Source: an uncultured Victivallales bacterium (lineage in GTDB: Bacteria > Verrucomicrobiota > Lentisphaeria > Victivallales > UBA1829). Taken from it: DNA of 64,000 nucleotides. Below, one piece after another: positions 17,865 to 27,009 of the stretch. Position 1 is the stretch's first letter; every line of letters begins with the position of its first letter. A model generated the notes under the pieces. That model was not told where the DNA came from and made no database searches. It saw only the letters and a program-made list of their open reading frames with translations. Location: positions 1-64,000 of the forward strand of contig CAKUDG010000001.1 in assembly GCA_934644965.1 (NCBI GenBank), read 5' to 3'. The position numbers were made by a program, and so were the translations under genes.

Positions 17865-19715
17865 TTACACCAGATTTTCGACAATGTGTTCCCAGCGGGA
17901 GGGAGTATTGTCGCCCATAAAGAATTTCAACATATCCTGAATGCCCTTGGTGTTCTCAAGGGTGACCTTTTCCAGACGGATGTCGTCTCCGATAAACTGT
18001 CCGAATTCCTTTGGCGAGATTTCTCCCAGACCTTTGAAACGGGTGATTTCGGCGGACTTTCCAAGCCGGGCTGCGACGGCGTCGCGCTCCTCCTCGGAAT
18101 AACAGTAAAAAGTTTCCTTCTTGTTCCGCACGCGGAAGAGAGGCGTTTCCAGAATGTAGAGATGCCCCGACATCACCAGGTTTTCAAAATACTGCAGGAA
18201 AAATGTCAGCAGCAGATTCCGGATATGCAGCCCGTCCACGTCCGCATCGGTGGCGATGATGACCTTGGAATAACGGAGATTTTCGATATCCTCCTCAATA
18301 TCCAGCGTACGCATGATATAGAAGAGTTCCTCGTTCGTATAGATGGTTTCGAGTTTTTTGGAAAAACAGTTCAGGGGTTTTCCGCGGAGGGAGAAGACCG
18401 CCTGATAGAGAGGATTCCGGCTCTGTTCGAGAGAACCTCCGGCGGAATCGCCTTCGGTGAGGAAGATCATGGTCTGATCCGCATATTTGGAACGGTCGCC
18501 GAAATGATGTTTGCAGTCCTTGAGCTTGCTGTTGCGCAGGCTCATGCGTTTGGCCATGGTGTTGCCCTGCTTCTGGACCTTCTGGATTTCCTTGCGGATT
18601 TCCTGGTTGCGCTGGACTTTTTCCAGAAGGAGAGAGGCATCGTCGGGATGTTTCAGGAGGGAGTCGATCACGGCGGTCTTGACCGTGCTTTCAATCCATC
18701 CCTTGATGTCGGTGTTCCCGAGCTTGTTTTTGGTCTGAGACTCGAACATCGGCTCCTTGAGCTTGATTGCGATGCAGCCGACAATCCCGTCCCGGAGGTC
18801 CTTTGCGTCAAAATCCTTTCCGAAATGCTCATTCACGGCTCTGGTGAGAGCGCCCTTGAAGGCGGACAGATGCGTCCCCCCGTCCGAAGTGTACTGCCCG
18901 TTGACAAAGGAATAATATTTTTCTCCCGTATCCGGCGTATGTGTGAAGGCGAATTCCAGAGTCGCATCCTTGTAGCGGATGATCGGATAGAGTCCGGCCC
19001 CTTCTTCGATTTCATTTCCGATCAGGTCCTGAAGTCCGTTCCGGGAATAATAGCGCTGGTTGTTCAGATACAGGGAGAGCCCGCTGTTCAGAAACGCGTA
19101 CATCCACAGGCGGCGCTCCACATATTCCATCCGGATGGAAAAGCGGGGGAAGAGAGAGGGGTCCGGAGTGAAGGTCACCATGGTGCCGTTCCGTTCGGAG
19201 CTTTCGCCCTTTTCGTCTTTCTGGAGAGTGCCGGCGCGGAAGACGGCCTTGCGGTATTTCCCGTCGCGGAAAGACTGCGCGGTGAACGTTTCGGAGAGGG
19301 CGTTGACGGCTTTGGTCCCCACGCCGTTCATGCCGACCGAGAACTGGAAGACGTCGCTGTTGAATTTCCCCCCCGTATTGATCTGGGAAACGCATTCGAC
19401 GAGTTTCCCGAGGGGGATTCCGCGCCCGTAGTCGCGGACGGTGAAGGAATGTTCCGAAATGGAAATGTCGATGCGTCGGCCGTAACCCATGATGTATTCG
19501 TCAATGCTGTTGTCTATGACTTCCTTGAGCATGACGTAGATTCCGTCGTCCGGATGGGAACCGTCCCCGAGACGCCCGATGTACATACCGGGGCGCTGGC
19601 GGATGTGCGCAAGAGCGCTTAAGCTCTGAATGGAAGCTTCGTCATAATTGGCGCTGGTCATGACAGGCAGGCTGTCTTCGTTTTCGTCGAACTCTCCTGG
19701 CATGGGGGGGACCAT
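17865..19715 (-). CDS. parE: DNA topoisomerase IV subunit B
   Basis: 616 residues, the short ParE-type length without the GyrB insert. Visible motifs are the GHKL ATPase residues (EVIDNSIDEY, RDYGRGIP, GMNGVGTKAVNALS), the TOPRIM motif LTEGDSAGGS, ATDADVDGLHI, and the C-terminal RFKGLGEISPKEF. It supplies ATP hydrolysis for strand passage with ParC, encoded immediately downstream. The start could be the first ATG or one of the next two Met codons, since no strong Shine-Dalgarno decides between them. A good sigma70-like promoter lies about 160 bases upstream (19875-19903). Confidence 0.93.
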   Translation of the reverse strand: MVPPMPGEFDENEDSLPVMTSANYDEASIQSLSALAHIRQRPGMYIGRLGDGSHPDDGIYVMLKEVIDNSIDEYIMGYGRRIDISISEHSFTVRDYGRGIPLGKLVECVSQINTGGKFNSDVFQFSVGMNGVGTKAVNALSETFTAQSFRDGKYRKAVFRAGTLQKDEKGESSERNGTMVTFTPDPSLFPRFSIRMEYVERRLWMYAFLNSGLSLYLNNQRYYSRNGLQDLIGNEIEEGAGLYPIIRYKDATLEFAFTHTPDTGEKYYSFVNGQYTSDGGTHLSAFKGALTRAVNEHFGKDFDAKDLRDGIVGCIAIKLKEPMFESQTKNKLGNTDIKGWIESTVKTAVIDSLLKHPDDASLLLEKVQRNQEIRKEIQKVQKQGNTMAKRMSLRNSKLKDCKHHFGDRSKYADQTMIFLTEGDSAGGSLEQSRNPLYQAVFSLRGKPLNCFSKKLETIYTNEELFYIMRTLDIEEDIENLRYSKVIIATDADVDGLHIRNLLLTFFLQYFENLVMSGHLYILETPLFRVRNKKETFYCYSEEERDAVAARLGKSAEITRFKGLGEISPKEFGQFIGDDIRLEKVTLENTKGIQDMLKFFMGDNTPSRWEHIVENLV

Positions 19716-19874
19716 TCAATACCTGTACTTAGTGTTCAGCGGCTTCCTGTTCAGCCGACTGCCGCGGATCCGTTCCGACCCGTCCCTGCCGCGGTCTCTG
19801 TGGAGTGGAAGGGATGGATGAGGAAGAAGGAGGACGCGTTTGAGTTTCTGTTTTTCCTTGTATTCCGTCCGGGT

Positions 19875-19903
19875 AATATACTTTCTTTTTCTGTTTCCGT
19901 CAA
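19875..19903 (-). promoter_or_regulatory. Sigma70-like promoter for parE-parC
   Basis: On the minus strand: TTGACG (19903-19898), 17 bases, TATATT (19880-19875). Each box matches consensus at five of six positions. The predicted start near 19868 gives an untranslated leader of about 150 bases before parE. Confidence 0.6.
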
Positions 19904-20060
19904 GTCTTGTCCGCCCGGGAGAGGGGGAAAAACCACCGCAAAATTCTCCGGAAACGTGAGGAAAAACGGGAAAGAGCCTCCTCTCCTTCCGGGGCAGCCA
20001 GGAAGGACCGGAAAGGGGGAAGCTTTTCTCCCTTTCCGGGGTTGCATCTTCCCTCCCGCC

Positions 20061-20084
20061 CTGTACAGTACAGTGTTCTGAACA
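20061..20084 (+). promoter_or_regulatory. Two adjacent palindromes upstream of the fucosidase gene (operator candidate)
   Basis: CTGTAC-A-GTACAG (20061-20073) is directly followed by TGTTC-T-GAACA (20074-20084). Both are perfect odd-spaced inverted repeats. They lie 70-95 bases upstream of the GH95 start codon, the right place for a regulator of glycan-degradation genes. The protein that would bind is unknown. Confidence 0.45.
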
Positions 20085-20155
20085 GAAATACGGAAACGAA
20101 CAGACCGCAAAACAAATTGCTGAACACGGAAATCAGAACGGAGGTGTTTTCTCCC

Positions 20156-22645
20156 ATGCTGCAGGATTTTTCACATCTTTTATGGTATGACAAACCTTCT
20201 CCCGTCTGGGAAGAGGGACTCGTCATCGGAAACGGATCGACCGGGGCAGTCATTACGGATACTCAGGACGCTTCGGAAGAGATCATCCACCTGAATCACG
20301 ACACTCTCTGGTCCGGACTCCCCCTGAAGGATCCTCCCCGTTTTCCCCCTTCCCTGCTCCAGGAGGCCAGACTGCTCATTGAAAAGGGCCGATATGCCGA
20401 AGCCTCCGCCTTCGTTTCCCAGAATCTTCTCAACGGCAACGACAGCGCAAGCTATCAGCCCGCCGGCAGACTCATCATCCGTTTTCCCCGCAGAAAAAAC
20501 GGAAAATTCCTCAAATACCGGCGAGAACTGGATCTGCGCACTGCACTGGCCTCCAGCCGCTGTCTTTTCGGGGAAGGAGCGGATTTCCGGAGCGAATCCT
20601 TCGCCTCTTTCCCGGACAAGGTCCTGGTCTTCCGCTACTCCAACGCCGCGGAAAAGAAGACGGAAACACTGAATCTGGAACTTTCCATGAGTTCCGGACT
20701 CCTTCCTTTTCATCTCTCCCACAACGGAAAGGACACTCTCTTCCTGGACTCATGCTGTCCGTACCTGAACCGCTTCAACCGCTTCTGCAAAACCGACGAA
20801 TCCGGACGAGCCGGAATCCGCTGGAGAAACGCCCTGCGCGCCGAAACCCGCGGCGGACGCATCTCGTTTTCCCACCCGGAGGAAGACGGCTCCTCCTCCA
20901 CCATAACTCTCCGGATCGAAAACGCGGAATCCGTGACATTCTATCTCTGCATCTGCACGGATTTCACCGATTTCCGCAGCATGCCCGGCACGGGGAAAGC
21001 CCTCTCTCCGGAGGATCAGGCGGAAAAGATATTGTCGGATGCCTCCCGTCTGGGATATGAAGCCCTCCTGGAACGCCATCTTGCGGATTACCGCGCTCTG
21101 TATGAACGGAATCGCATCGAACTGCCCGCCTCTCCGGAAGACGGACTCCCGACCGATGAAAGGCTCCGCCGTCTGGAGAAAAACGAAAACGCCGCAAGCG
21201 CCTCTTCTTCCGCCTCACCTTCCACCACCACCATCACAACAACAAACGCCTCCTCATTCTCCTCATTCTCCTCATCCGCCAGCGGTGCATCCTCGCTCTG
21301 TGCCCTGCTGTATCATTACGGGCGTTATCTTCTGATCGCCTCCTCCCGTCCGGGGACTCAGGCAACGAATCTGCAGGGGATCTGGAATCATCAGATCACT
21401 CCACCCTGGGCTTCCAACTACACACTGAACATCAATACGGAAATGAACTACTGGCACGCGGAAAGCACCGCCCTGCCCGAATGCGCGGAACCGCTCTACG
21501 AGCTGGTGGAAGGACTCGCCGAAACCGGAAGGAAAACGGCAGAAAACCACTACGGCTGCCGGGGATGGTGCTCTCATCACAATACAGACATCTGGCGTTA
21601 TTCGGACACGGCTTCGGGAGCGCCGCTCTGGGCTTTCTGGCCGATGTCGGGACTCTGGCTGTGCAGACATCTTTTTGAACATTTTGAATTTTCCGCCGAT
21701 GAGGATTTCCTCCGGAAATATTATCCCCTTATGCGAGGCGCGGCGGATTTCATCTGCGACTTTCTGGTGAAGAACGCTTCCGGCGAATACGTCACGATGC
21801 CTTCCACCTCTCCGGAAAACGCCTTCATAGATCCTTCCAGTTCCGAAGTGGCGATGACCGCCTTCGCCTCCACCATGGACCACACCCTGATCCGGGAACA
21901 TTTCCACAATCTGCTCCGCGCCGTGGAAATCCTCCGTCTGGACGAGCCGGAAAGCGCACACTGGCGCGATGTTCTTCTTCATCTCCGGCGGCCGGGCATC
22001 GGAAAACACGGAGAACTGCTCGAATACGGAGAACCTTTTGAAGAATGCGATATTCAACACAGACACCTTTCCCATCTTTACGGCATCTACCCCGGCGAGG
22101 AATTCCTCTCCCCGGATCAGGAAGACCTTTTTGAAGCCGCCCGCATCTCCCTGGAACGCCGCGGCGACGACTCTCCCGGCTGGGCGCTGGCCTGGCGGAT
22201 TGTGCTCTGGGCCCGTTTTCATTCCGGGGAACGAGCGGGAAAGATCCTCAAAAACTTTCTCCGGCTCATCCCCGCGGACGGGACCGCCTCCCATTCCGGC
22301 GGCGGACTCTATCCGAATCTGCTCTGCGCCCATCCTCCGTTTCAGATCGACGGCAATTTCGGCATCTGCGCCGCCATTTCCGAAATGCTTCTCCAATGCT
22401 GCCGCCGCAATGCGGAGGGGGATCCCGTCCTGGAAATCCTCCCCGCCCTGCCGCCGGAATGGACGGCAGGAGCCATCTACGGACTCAGGGCAAAGCACGG
22501 AATCACAGCGGATCTCTCCTGGGAAGGCAGACAGCGGAAGGCCGTCCTCTCGGCAAGGAACCCCCTCCGGACCGAAATCCGTTTCCCTGGGAAATCCCCC
22601 ATCAGAGCAGAGCTTTCGGAAACTCCGGAAACTTTTGACTTCTGA
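20156..22645 (+). CDS. GH95-family alpha-L-fucosidase
   Basis: 829 residues from the ATG at 20156, which has GGAGG at 20140-20144. The N-terminal beta domain begins LWYDKPSPVWEEGLVIGNG. The catalytic (alpha/alpha)6 region has NLQGIWN, TLNINTEMNYWH, where N425 and N427 correspond to the catalytic Asn pair of GH95, STSPEN with Glu554 as likely acid, HRHLSHLYGIYP, and DGNFG with Asp732. It is expected to release alpha-1,2-linked fucose from host-type or plant glycans. No signal peptide is seen, so it probably acts on imported oligosaccharides in the cytoplasm. Residues about 344-382 are an inserted Ser/Thr/Ala-rich stretch partly made of a 9-bp tandem repeat. Confidence 0.92.
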   Translation: MLQDFSHLLWYDKPSPVWEEGLVIGNGSTGAVITDTQDASEEIIHLNHDTLWSGLPLKDPPRFPPSLLQEARLLIEKGRYAEASAFVSQNLLNGNDSASYQPAGRLIIRFPRRKNGKFLKYRRELDLRTALASSRCLFGEGADFRSESFASFPDKVLVFRYSNAAEKKTETLNLELSMSSGLLPFHLSHNGKDTLFLDSCCPYLNRFNRFCKTDESGRAGIRWRNALRAETRGGRISFSHPEEDGSSSTITLRIENAESVTFYLCICTDFTDFRSMPGTGKALSPEDQAEKILSDASRLGYEALLERHLADYRALYERNRIELPASPEDGLPTDERLRRLEKNENAASASSSASPSTTTITTTNASSFSSFSSSASGASSLCALLYHYGRYLLIASSRPGTQATNLQGIWNHQITPPWASNYTLNINTEMNYWHAESTALPECAEPLYELVEGLAETGRKTAENHYGCRGWCSHHNTDIWRYSDTASGAPLWAFWPMSGLWLCRHLFEHFEFSADEDFLRKYYPLMRGAADFICDFLVKNASGEYVTMPSTSPENAFIDPSSSEVAMTAFASTMDHTLIREHFHNLLRAVEILRLDEPESAHWRDVLLHLRRPGIGKHGELLEYGEPFEECDIQHRHLSHLYGIYPGEEFLSPDQEDLFEAARISLERRGDDSPGWALAWRIVLWARFHSGERAGKILKNFLRLIPADGTASHSGGGLYPNLLCAHPPFQIDGNFGICAAISEMLLQCCRRNAEGDPVLEILPALPPEWTAGAIYGLRAKHGITADLSWEGRQRKAVLSARNPLRTEIRFPGKSPIRAELSETPETFDF
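21251..21277 (+). repeat. 9-bp tandem repeat inside the GH95 gene
   Basis: TCCTCATTC occurs twice exactly (21251-21259, 21260-21268) with a third near-copy (21269-21277). It encodes Ser-Ser-Phe repeats in the low-complexity insert. Being a multiple of three, changes in copy number would keep the reading frame. Confidence 0.8.
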
Positions 22646-23058
22646 CCCCCTTCCCCCAGTGCTTCCGGGATAAAGTGCTTCCGGGATAAGAGGGAATACC
22701 ACCCGGAACCGGGGGCACGCGTTCAGACACGGCTCCTCCTCCCCTCCCCCCCGCTCCCCGGACAAAAAAGTCCCAGGGAAGCTCCGGAGCACTGGACTTT
22801 GGAAGAAAAACGTGGTATAGTATATCCCGGCATGAGCTGAAAGACGATGGCGGGAACACCGCGCCACTGCCTCTTCCACAGGCAAGGACGGCGCCCTGCA
22901 CTCCCGCTCCGGTAATCGGCTCCATGCCCGGCAGGATTCCTCAGAACGACAACAGCTCCCTTCCCCGTTTTCCAGGGAAAGACGGAACGACCCGCCTGAA
23001 ACAATCAAACTTCCGTAACAACAAACAAGATCAACTTCAAGATCACAGGACTCTGAGA
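22646..23058. other. Spacer between the GH95 gene and the aminotransferase gene
   Basis: It holds the 16-bp duplication (22658-22689). An AT-richer patch near 22800-22830 (TGGTATAGTATATCCC) could carry a -10 box for the aminotransferase gene, but no matching -35 box is clear. No gene is seen; the open frame that continues upstream of the aminotransferase start is not conserved-looking. Confidence 0.45.
22658..22689 (+). repeat. 16-bp perfect tandem duplication
   Basis: AGTGCTTCCGGGATAA is repeated head to tail at 22658-22673 and 22674-22689, just after the GH95 stop codon. It looks like a recent slippage duplication. Confidence 0.9.
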
Positions 23059-24330
23059 ATGCAGGATTTCACAGGACTTCCGAAGGAACGGCTGGAACAG
23101 TGCAAAGCCGAACTCGAGCAGACGTATGCCGAATATAAAGCAAGAAACCTGAAACTGGATATGTCCCGCGGGAAACCCTCCGGCAGACAGCTGGACCTGA
23201 CCAACGGAATCCTGGATAAGCTCGACAAGTACATGACCGAGGACGGCATCGATGCACGCAATTACGGAGGACTGGAAGGCATTCCGGAAGCCCGCCGTCT
23301 CTTTTCCGAACTGCTGGGAATTCCGGTGAAAAAAATCATCATCGGCGGAAACTCCAGTTTGAATCTGATGTACGATGCGATTGTGCGTCTTCTGCTTTTC
23401 GGGACCCAGGGGCACACGCCCTGGAGCAAAGTGCCGGGCGGGGTGACATTCCTTTGTCCGAGTCCCGGATACGACCGTCATTTTTCGGTCTGCGAGGATC
23501 TGGGAATCCGGATGATTCCCGTCCCGATGACTCCCACGGGCCCGGATATGGACCTGGTCGAAAAACTGGCTGCCGAAGACGAATCGGTCAAAGGGATCTG
23601 GTGCGTCCCGCTCTATTCCAATCCGCAGGGGATCTGTTACTCCGATGAAACCGTGGACCGTCTTGCCTCCATGAAAACTGCGGCCGCAGATTTCCGCATT
23701 TTCTGGGACAACGCCTACGGTGTTCATCATATCTTCCGGGAACGGAAACTCAAAGACATCTTCAGCGCCTGTGAAGCTGCGGGCAATCCGGACCGGGTCA
23801 TTTACTTCTTCTCCACTTCCAAGATCACTTTCCCCGGAGCGGGCGTGGCTCTGCTTGCCTCCAGCCCCGCCAACGTGGCGGAAATCAAGAAGCACATGGG
23901 GATGCAGACCATCGGGCATGACAAACTCAATCAGCTCAGAACGGTCCGCTATCTCAAAGATGCCGAGGGCGTCCGCAAACACATGAAACGCCTTGCGGAA
24001 GAACTCAAGCCAAAATTCAACATCGTTCTGGAAACCCTGGACCGCGAGCTCAAAGGCAGCGGACTCGCCGAGTGGACTCATCCCGACGGGGGGTACTTCA
24101 TCGCCATCGACACGCTCCCCGGCTGCGCCAAAGCCACGGTGGCACTCGCCAAAGAAGCAGGCGTCGTCCTCACCGGCGCAGGTGCCACCTTCCCGTACAA
24201 AAAGGATCCCCTGGACCGCAACATCAGAATTGCTCCGACGTATCCGACTCTGGATGAACTCAAAACCGCCATCGAGCTCTTCTGCGTCTGCGTGAAACTT
24301 GCCGGAACACGCAAACTGCTTGAAAAGTGA
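23059..24330 (+). CDS. Class I/II aminotransferase (aspartate aminotransferase-like, MocR-related clade)
   Basis: 423 residues from the ATG at 23059. It is a PLP-dependent fold type I enzyme: MSRGKPSGRQLDLTNG near the N-terminus, IGGNSSLNLMYDA, CPSPGYDRH, YSNPQGICYS, FWDNAYGVHH with the PLP-contacting Asp and Tyr, and FFSTSKITFPGAG with the Schiff-base Lys. The motifs match the group annotated as putative aspartate aminotransferase (PF12897-like). It probably moves an amino group between aspartate or another amino acid and 2-oxoglutarate. The ribosome-binding site is weak (AGGA). It stands alone between long spacers. Confidence 0.9.
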   Translation: MQDFTGLPKERLEQCKAELEQTYAEYKARNLKLDMSRGKPSGRQLDLTNGILDKLDKYMTEDGIDARNYGGLEGIPEARRLFSELLGIPVKKIIIGGNSSLNLMYDAIVRLLLFGTQGHTPWSKVPGGVTFLCPSPGYDRHFSVCEDLGIRMIPVPMTPTGPDMDLVEKLAAEDESVKGIWCVPLYSNPQGICYSDETVDRLASMKTAAADFRIFWDNAYGVHHIFRERKLKDIFSACEAAGNPDRVIYFFSTSKITFPGAGVALLASSPANVAEIKKHMGMQTIGHDKLNQLRTVRYLKDAEGVRKHMKRLAEELKPKFNIVLETLDRELKGSGLAEWTHPDGGYFIAIDTLPGCAKATVALAKEAGVVLTGAGATFPYKKDPLDRNIRIAPTYPTLDELKTAIELFCVCVKLAGTRKLLEK

Positions 24331-25057
24331 GAATGCGCAAGTCCCTTGAAAAGCACACCGTTTTCATCTGAGATGCGGCAGCGGAAACACTCCGGGTACA
24401 CTCTGCGGGAACACAGGAAAACGACACAGGGAAACACAGAAAGAAAAGCTGAAACGCTTCTCCGGGAATTCTCCTGAGGATCTCTTGCTTTGCAGGAAGA
24501 CAGAGTAAAGGAGAAAAGAAAGAGGCAGCAGCCACATACGGCTTCCGCCTGTTCTCATAGGCGAAAGGAAGGTTTTTTTTCACCTTCCGCAATGAAGAGG
24601 ATTCTCCGTCTGGGAAAAATGAAGGGGGAAGGAGCCTTCACTTGTCTTCTGGGGCTTTCCATGGACTGCCTTCCGCCTTTTCCCTGTTGCAAAGGAAGGC
24701 GGGAAAAGTGCATTTTTCCTCTTCTCTCCTCTTCGCCGGGAAGGGAAGTCTTCCTCCCGCAGGGGAGAAGAAAGGGGGGGGGGAAAGATGTGTGCAGAGC
24801 AGAACACGGAGGATAGAAGCCTCATCTGGAATTGCGAAACAGAACTGCAAAGGAGGGAAAAATACGGGCAGCCGCCCGGCGGCCCCTTGTCGGGACTTCC
24901 ATCCTTCAGGCATTATTCTCCGCCCCTTCAGGTGTTATGGCTCCTGCAGGGATTCGCTTTGTCATCCGCCCGCCCCTTTTCTAGGATCCACCTCTCTTCA
25001 GAGGATATTATTTGATTCTGATGCCATTCTCCTCAACAGGATGTTCGACAGAATTTA
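24331..25057. other. Long polypurine/polypyrimidine spacer with a G10 tract
   Basis: More than 700 bases between the aminotransferase gene and mlaD, which converge here. A run of ten G lies at 24774-24783. Small inverted repeats such as GGAAGG-CCTTCC around a T8 run (near 24568-24590) might act in termination, but none is a clear terminator. I find no gene with family support. Confidence 0.45.
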
Positions 25058-26080
25058 TTAAGGGGCTTCCGAGGACATGGTGCCGTTGCCGGCGGGTTTG
25101 TTTTTTCCTCGGAGGAGGGAGGAGGGATCGGCTTCCATATACTGAATGAGTTCGATCATGGCGTCGAGCCCTTCATTGAATTTCAGCATGGCCTCGGTGA
25201 AGGACCGGTTGGACTGACGGAAGACGTCCATGGAACTGCGGAAGGAACGGACGGTTTCAGCAAGAGCGGCATCATCAATGGTCTGAGTTGCGGTATCGGT
25301 GAGTCTGCGGATGGAAAGGATGGCCTTGTCGGCGTTGCCGATGAGGGAATCCATGCGTTCGTGGGTGAAGGAGGCATTCAGGGAGTTCAAGGTGACGACA
25401 AGCCCGGCGGAGGCCTCGTCGATATTCCGGATGGAATTGACAAAGGCGGGATTGTTGAAGAGTCGGTCGGCGGAATCGAGAGTCGAAAGGGTTTTATCGG
25501 AAATGCCTTTGTAGTCGATGGATTCCAGTTTCGCGATGATGTTCGTCATCGACGTGCGCAGATCGCTGAACAGGGAAGGTACGGAGGGAATGTAAAAAAC
25601 TCCCGCCTCGGCATCATACCCCGGGTCCATGAAAAATCTGGTTTCGGGGTTTTTGGCAAAATCCAGTTCGATGTATTTCATCCCGGTGATGCCGTCGGGT
25701 TCGATCTGGCAGCGGAGCCCGGATTCGATGTCTTTCAGGATGTAACGGTAGAACTCCTCTTTGGAAATGTCGATGACGGTATGATCGGGAGAGTTTTCGG
25801 TTTTGAATTTGGAAAGATCAATCTGCATATCCACGCGAATGCGTTTCCCGGCGGTGTTGATGGTAATATCCGTCACCTTCCCGATCGGAACGCCGCGGTA
25901 CTTCACGGAAGAGCCGGAAGAGAGCCCCTGCACAGACTCCTCGACCATGGTCATGAGCTGCGCTTTCGCACGCAGGGCGTCAAACATCCCCAGCGCCGAT
26001 ATCGCAACCAAAAACACCACAAGGGAAAAAACCACAAACAATCCGATTTTGAATTTATTGCTCTGCATCCTGGGAACCAT
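25058..26080 (-). CDS. mlaD: MlaD-family (MCE domain) phospholipid transport protein
   Basis: 340 residues. One N-terminal membrane helix (KIGLFVVFSLVVFLVAIS) is followed by an MCE domain (VQGLSSGSSVKYRGVPIGKVTDI) at about residues 48-75 and beyond. A long helical C-terminal part (from about residue 165) carries regularly spaced polar residues, as in MCE proteins that form a periplasmic channel or needle. It holds lipid between the inner-membrane ABC complex and the periplasm or outer membrane. The ATG at 26080 has AGGAAG five bases upstream. It is the third gene of mlaE-mlaF-mlaD, 143 bases after mlaF. Confidence 0.9.
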   Translation of the reverse strand: MVPRMQSNKFKIGLFVVFSLVVFLVAISALGMFDALRAKAQLMTMVEESVQGLSSGSSVKYRGVPIGKVTDITINTAGKRIRVDMQIDLSKFKTENSPDHTVIDISKEEFYRYILKDIESGLRCQIEPDGITGMKYIELDFAKNPETRFFMDPGYDAEAGVFYIPSVPSLFSDLRTSMTNIIAKLESIDYKGISDKTLSTLDSADRLFNNPAFVNSIRNIDEASAGLVVTLNSLNASFTHERMDSLIGNADKAILSIRRLTDTATQTIDDAALAETVRSFRSSMDVFRQSNRSFTEAMLKFNEGLDAMIELIQYMEADPSSLLRGKNKPAGNGTMSSEAP

Positions 26081-26223
26081 CCCTTCTTCCTGTCTACATT
26101 TTCAAATTTTTTCTCGATTGATTACAACTGGACTTTCTTGGATCCGTTTCACTGTATTTTTTTCATTCCGTTTTTTTCTCATTCCGCTCCGTTTTGTTCC
26201 GCCCTGTCCTTCCGTCCTGATTC

Positions 26224-27006
26224 TCAGCGGATTCTGCCGCGGTTCAGGAATTCCCGGACAAACTTGCTCCCGGAATGGTCGCGCAGGAAAGCCGGGGGCC
26301 CGTCATCCAGAATGCCCTTCTTTTCCGCGGAAAGCATGATGACGCGGTCGGAAACGGTGAAAATGCTCGGCAGCTCATGGGTCACCATGACAATCGTGGC
26401 ATGGGTATTCTTCCGGATTTCCAGAATCAGTTTGTCCAGACTTTCCGAACTCAACGGATCCAGTCCTGCGGAAGGCTCGTCAAAGAAGAGAAGATCGGGA
26501 TCCAGAGCCATGGCGCGCGCGAACGCCGCTCGTTTCACCATCCCGCCTGAAAGATCGGAGGGCATGTAGCCGCCGTATCCGGAGAGGTTCACCATCGCGA
26601 GCTTCGCCTCCACTTTCTCGCGTATTTCCTTCTCGGAAAGAGAAGTATTCTCCTGAAGCGGGAGCGCGATATTCTCAAAAACCGAATACGAACGGAAAAG
26701 CGCTCCGCCCTGGTACGCCACACCGAAGCGGCTCATGATGCGCCGCTTCTGTTCCGGATCGGCATGGACCAGGCTTTCACCTTCGATCAGAACATCGCCG
26801 GAAAGCGGCTGATAGAGTCCGATCATATGTTTGAGAAGCGTGCTTTTCCCGCAGCCGGAAGTCCCGAGGATCGTCACGATCTGTCCGCGCGGAATTTCAA
26901 AGGAGACATCCTCCAGTACCGCTCGCCCTCCATAGGACGCGCAGAGTGAACGGACGGAAATCATCGGGACCGTCTTCGAATTCAGCGTCTTCTCTTCCCC
27001 TGCCAT
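26224..27006 (-). CDS. mlaF: ABC transporter ATP-binding protein, MlaF type
   Basis: 260 residues. Walker A GTSGCGKST, Q-loop region AYQGGALF, signature LSGGMVKRAAFARAM, Walker B LLFFDEPSAGLDP and the switch His in MVTHEL are all present, so it should be an active ATPase. The extra 'GMVKR' form of the signature fits the Mla/Ttg2 subfamily. It powers movement of phospholipid between the membranes with MlaE and MlaD. The start has GGAGGG inside the last codons of mlaE, three bases away, indicating tight coupling. Confidence 0.93.
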   Translation of the reverse strand: MAGEEKTLNSKTVPMISVRSLCASYGGRAVLEDVSFEIPRGQIVTILGTSGCGKSTLLKHMIGLYQPLSGDVLIEGESLVHADPEQKRRIMSRFGVAYQGGALFRSYSVFENIALPLQENTSLSEKEIREKVEAKLAMVNLSGYGGYMPSDLSGGMVKRAAFARAMALDPDLLFFDEPSAGLDPLSSESLDKLILEIRKNTHATIVMVTHELPSIFTVSDRVIMLSAEKKGILDDGPPAFLRDHSGSKFVREFLNRGRIR

Positions 27007-27009
27007 GTC

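Larger units (their letters stand above)
19716..20155. other. Divergent intergenic region between parE and the GH95 gene
   Basis: About 440 bases containing the parE promoter (19875-19903, -) and a cluster of palindromes (20061-20084) ahead of the fucosidase gene. The frame that extends the GH95 gene upstream through this region is basic and repetitive and is not part of the protein. No other gene is seen. Confidence 0.55.

Noticed and set aside
15820..17940. 706-codon open frame on the plus strand
   Set aside because: It is antisense to parC and has no protein-family signal. High GC in third codon positions explains such long shadow frames.
17886..19622. 578-codon open frame on the plus strand
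   Set aside because: It is antisense to parE, which carries all GHKL and TOPRIM motifs.
21272..23008. 578-codon open frame on the minus strand
   Set aside because: It is antisense to the GH95 gene. The translated sequence has no family features and runs through the upstream spacer of the aminotransferase gene.
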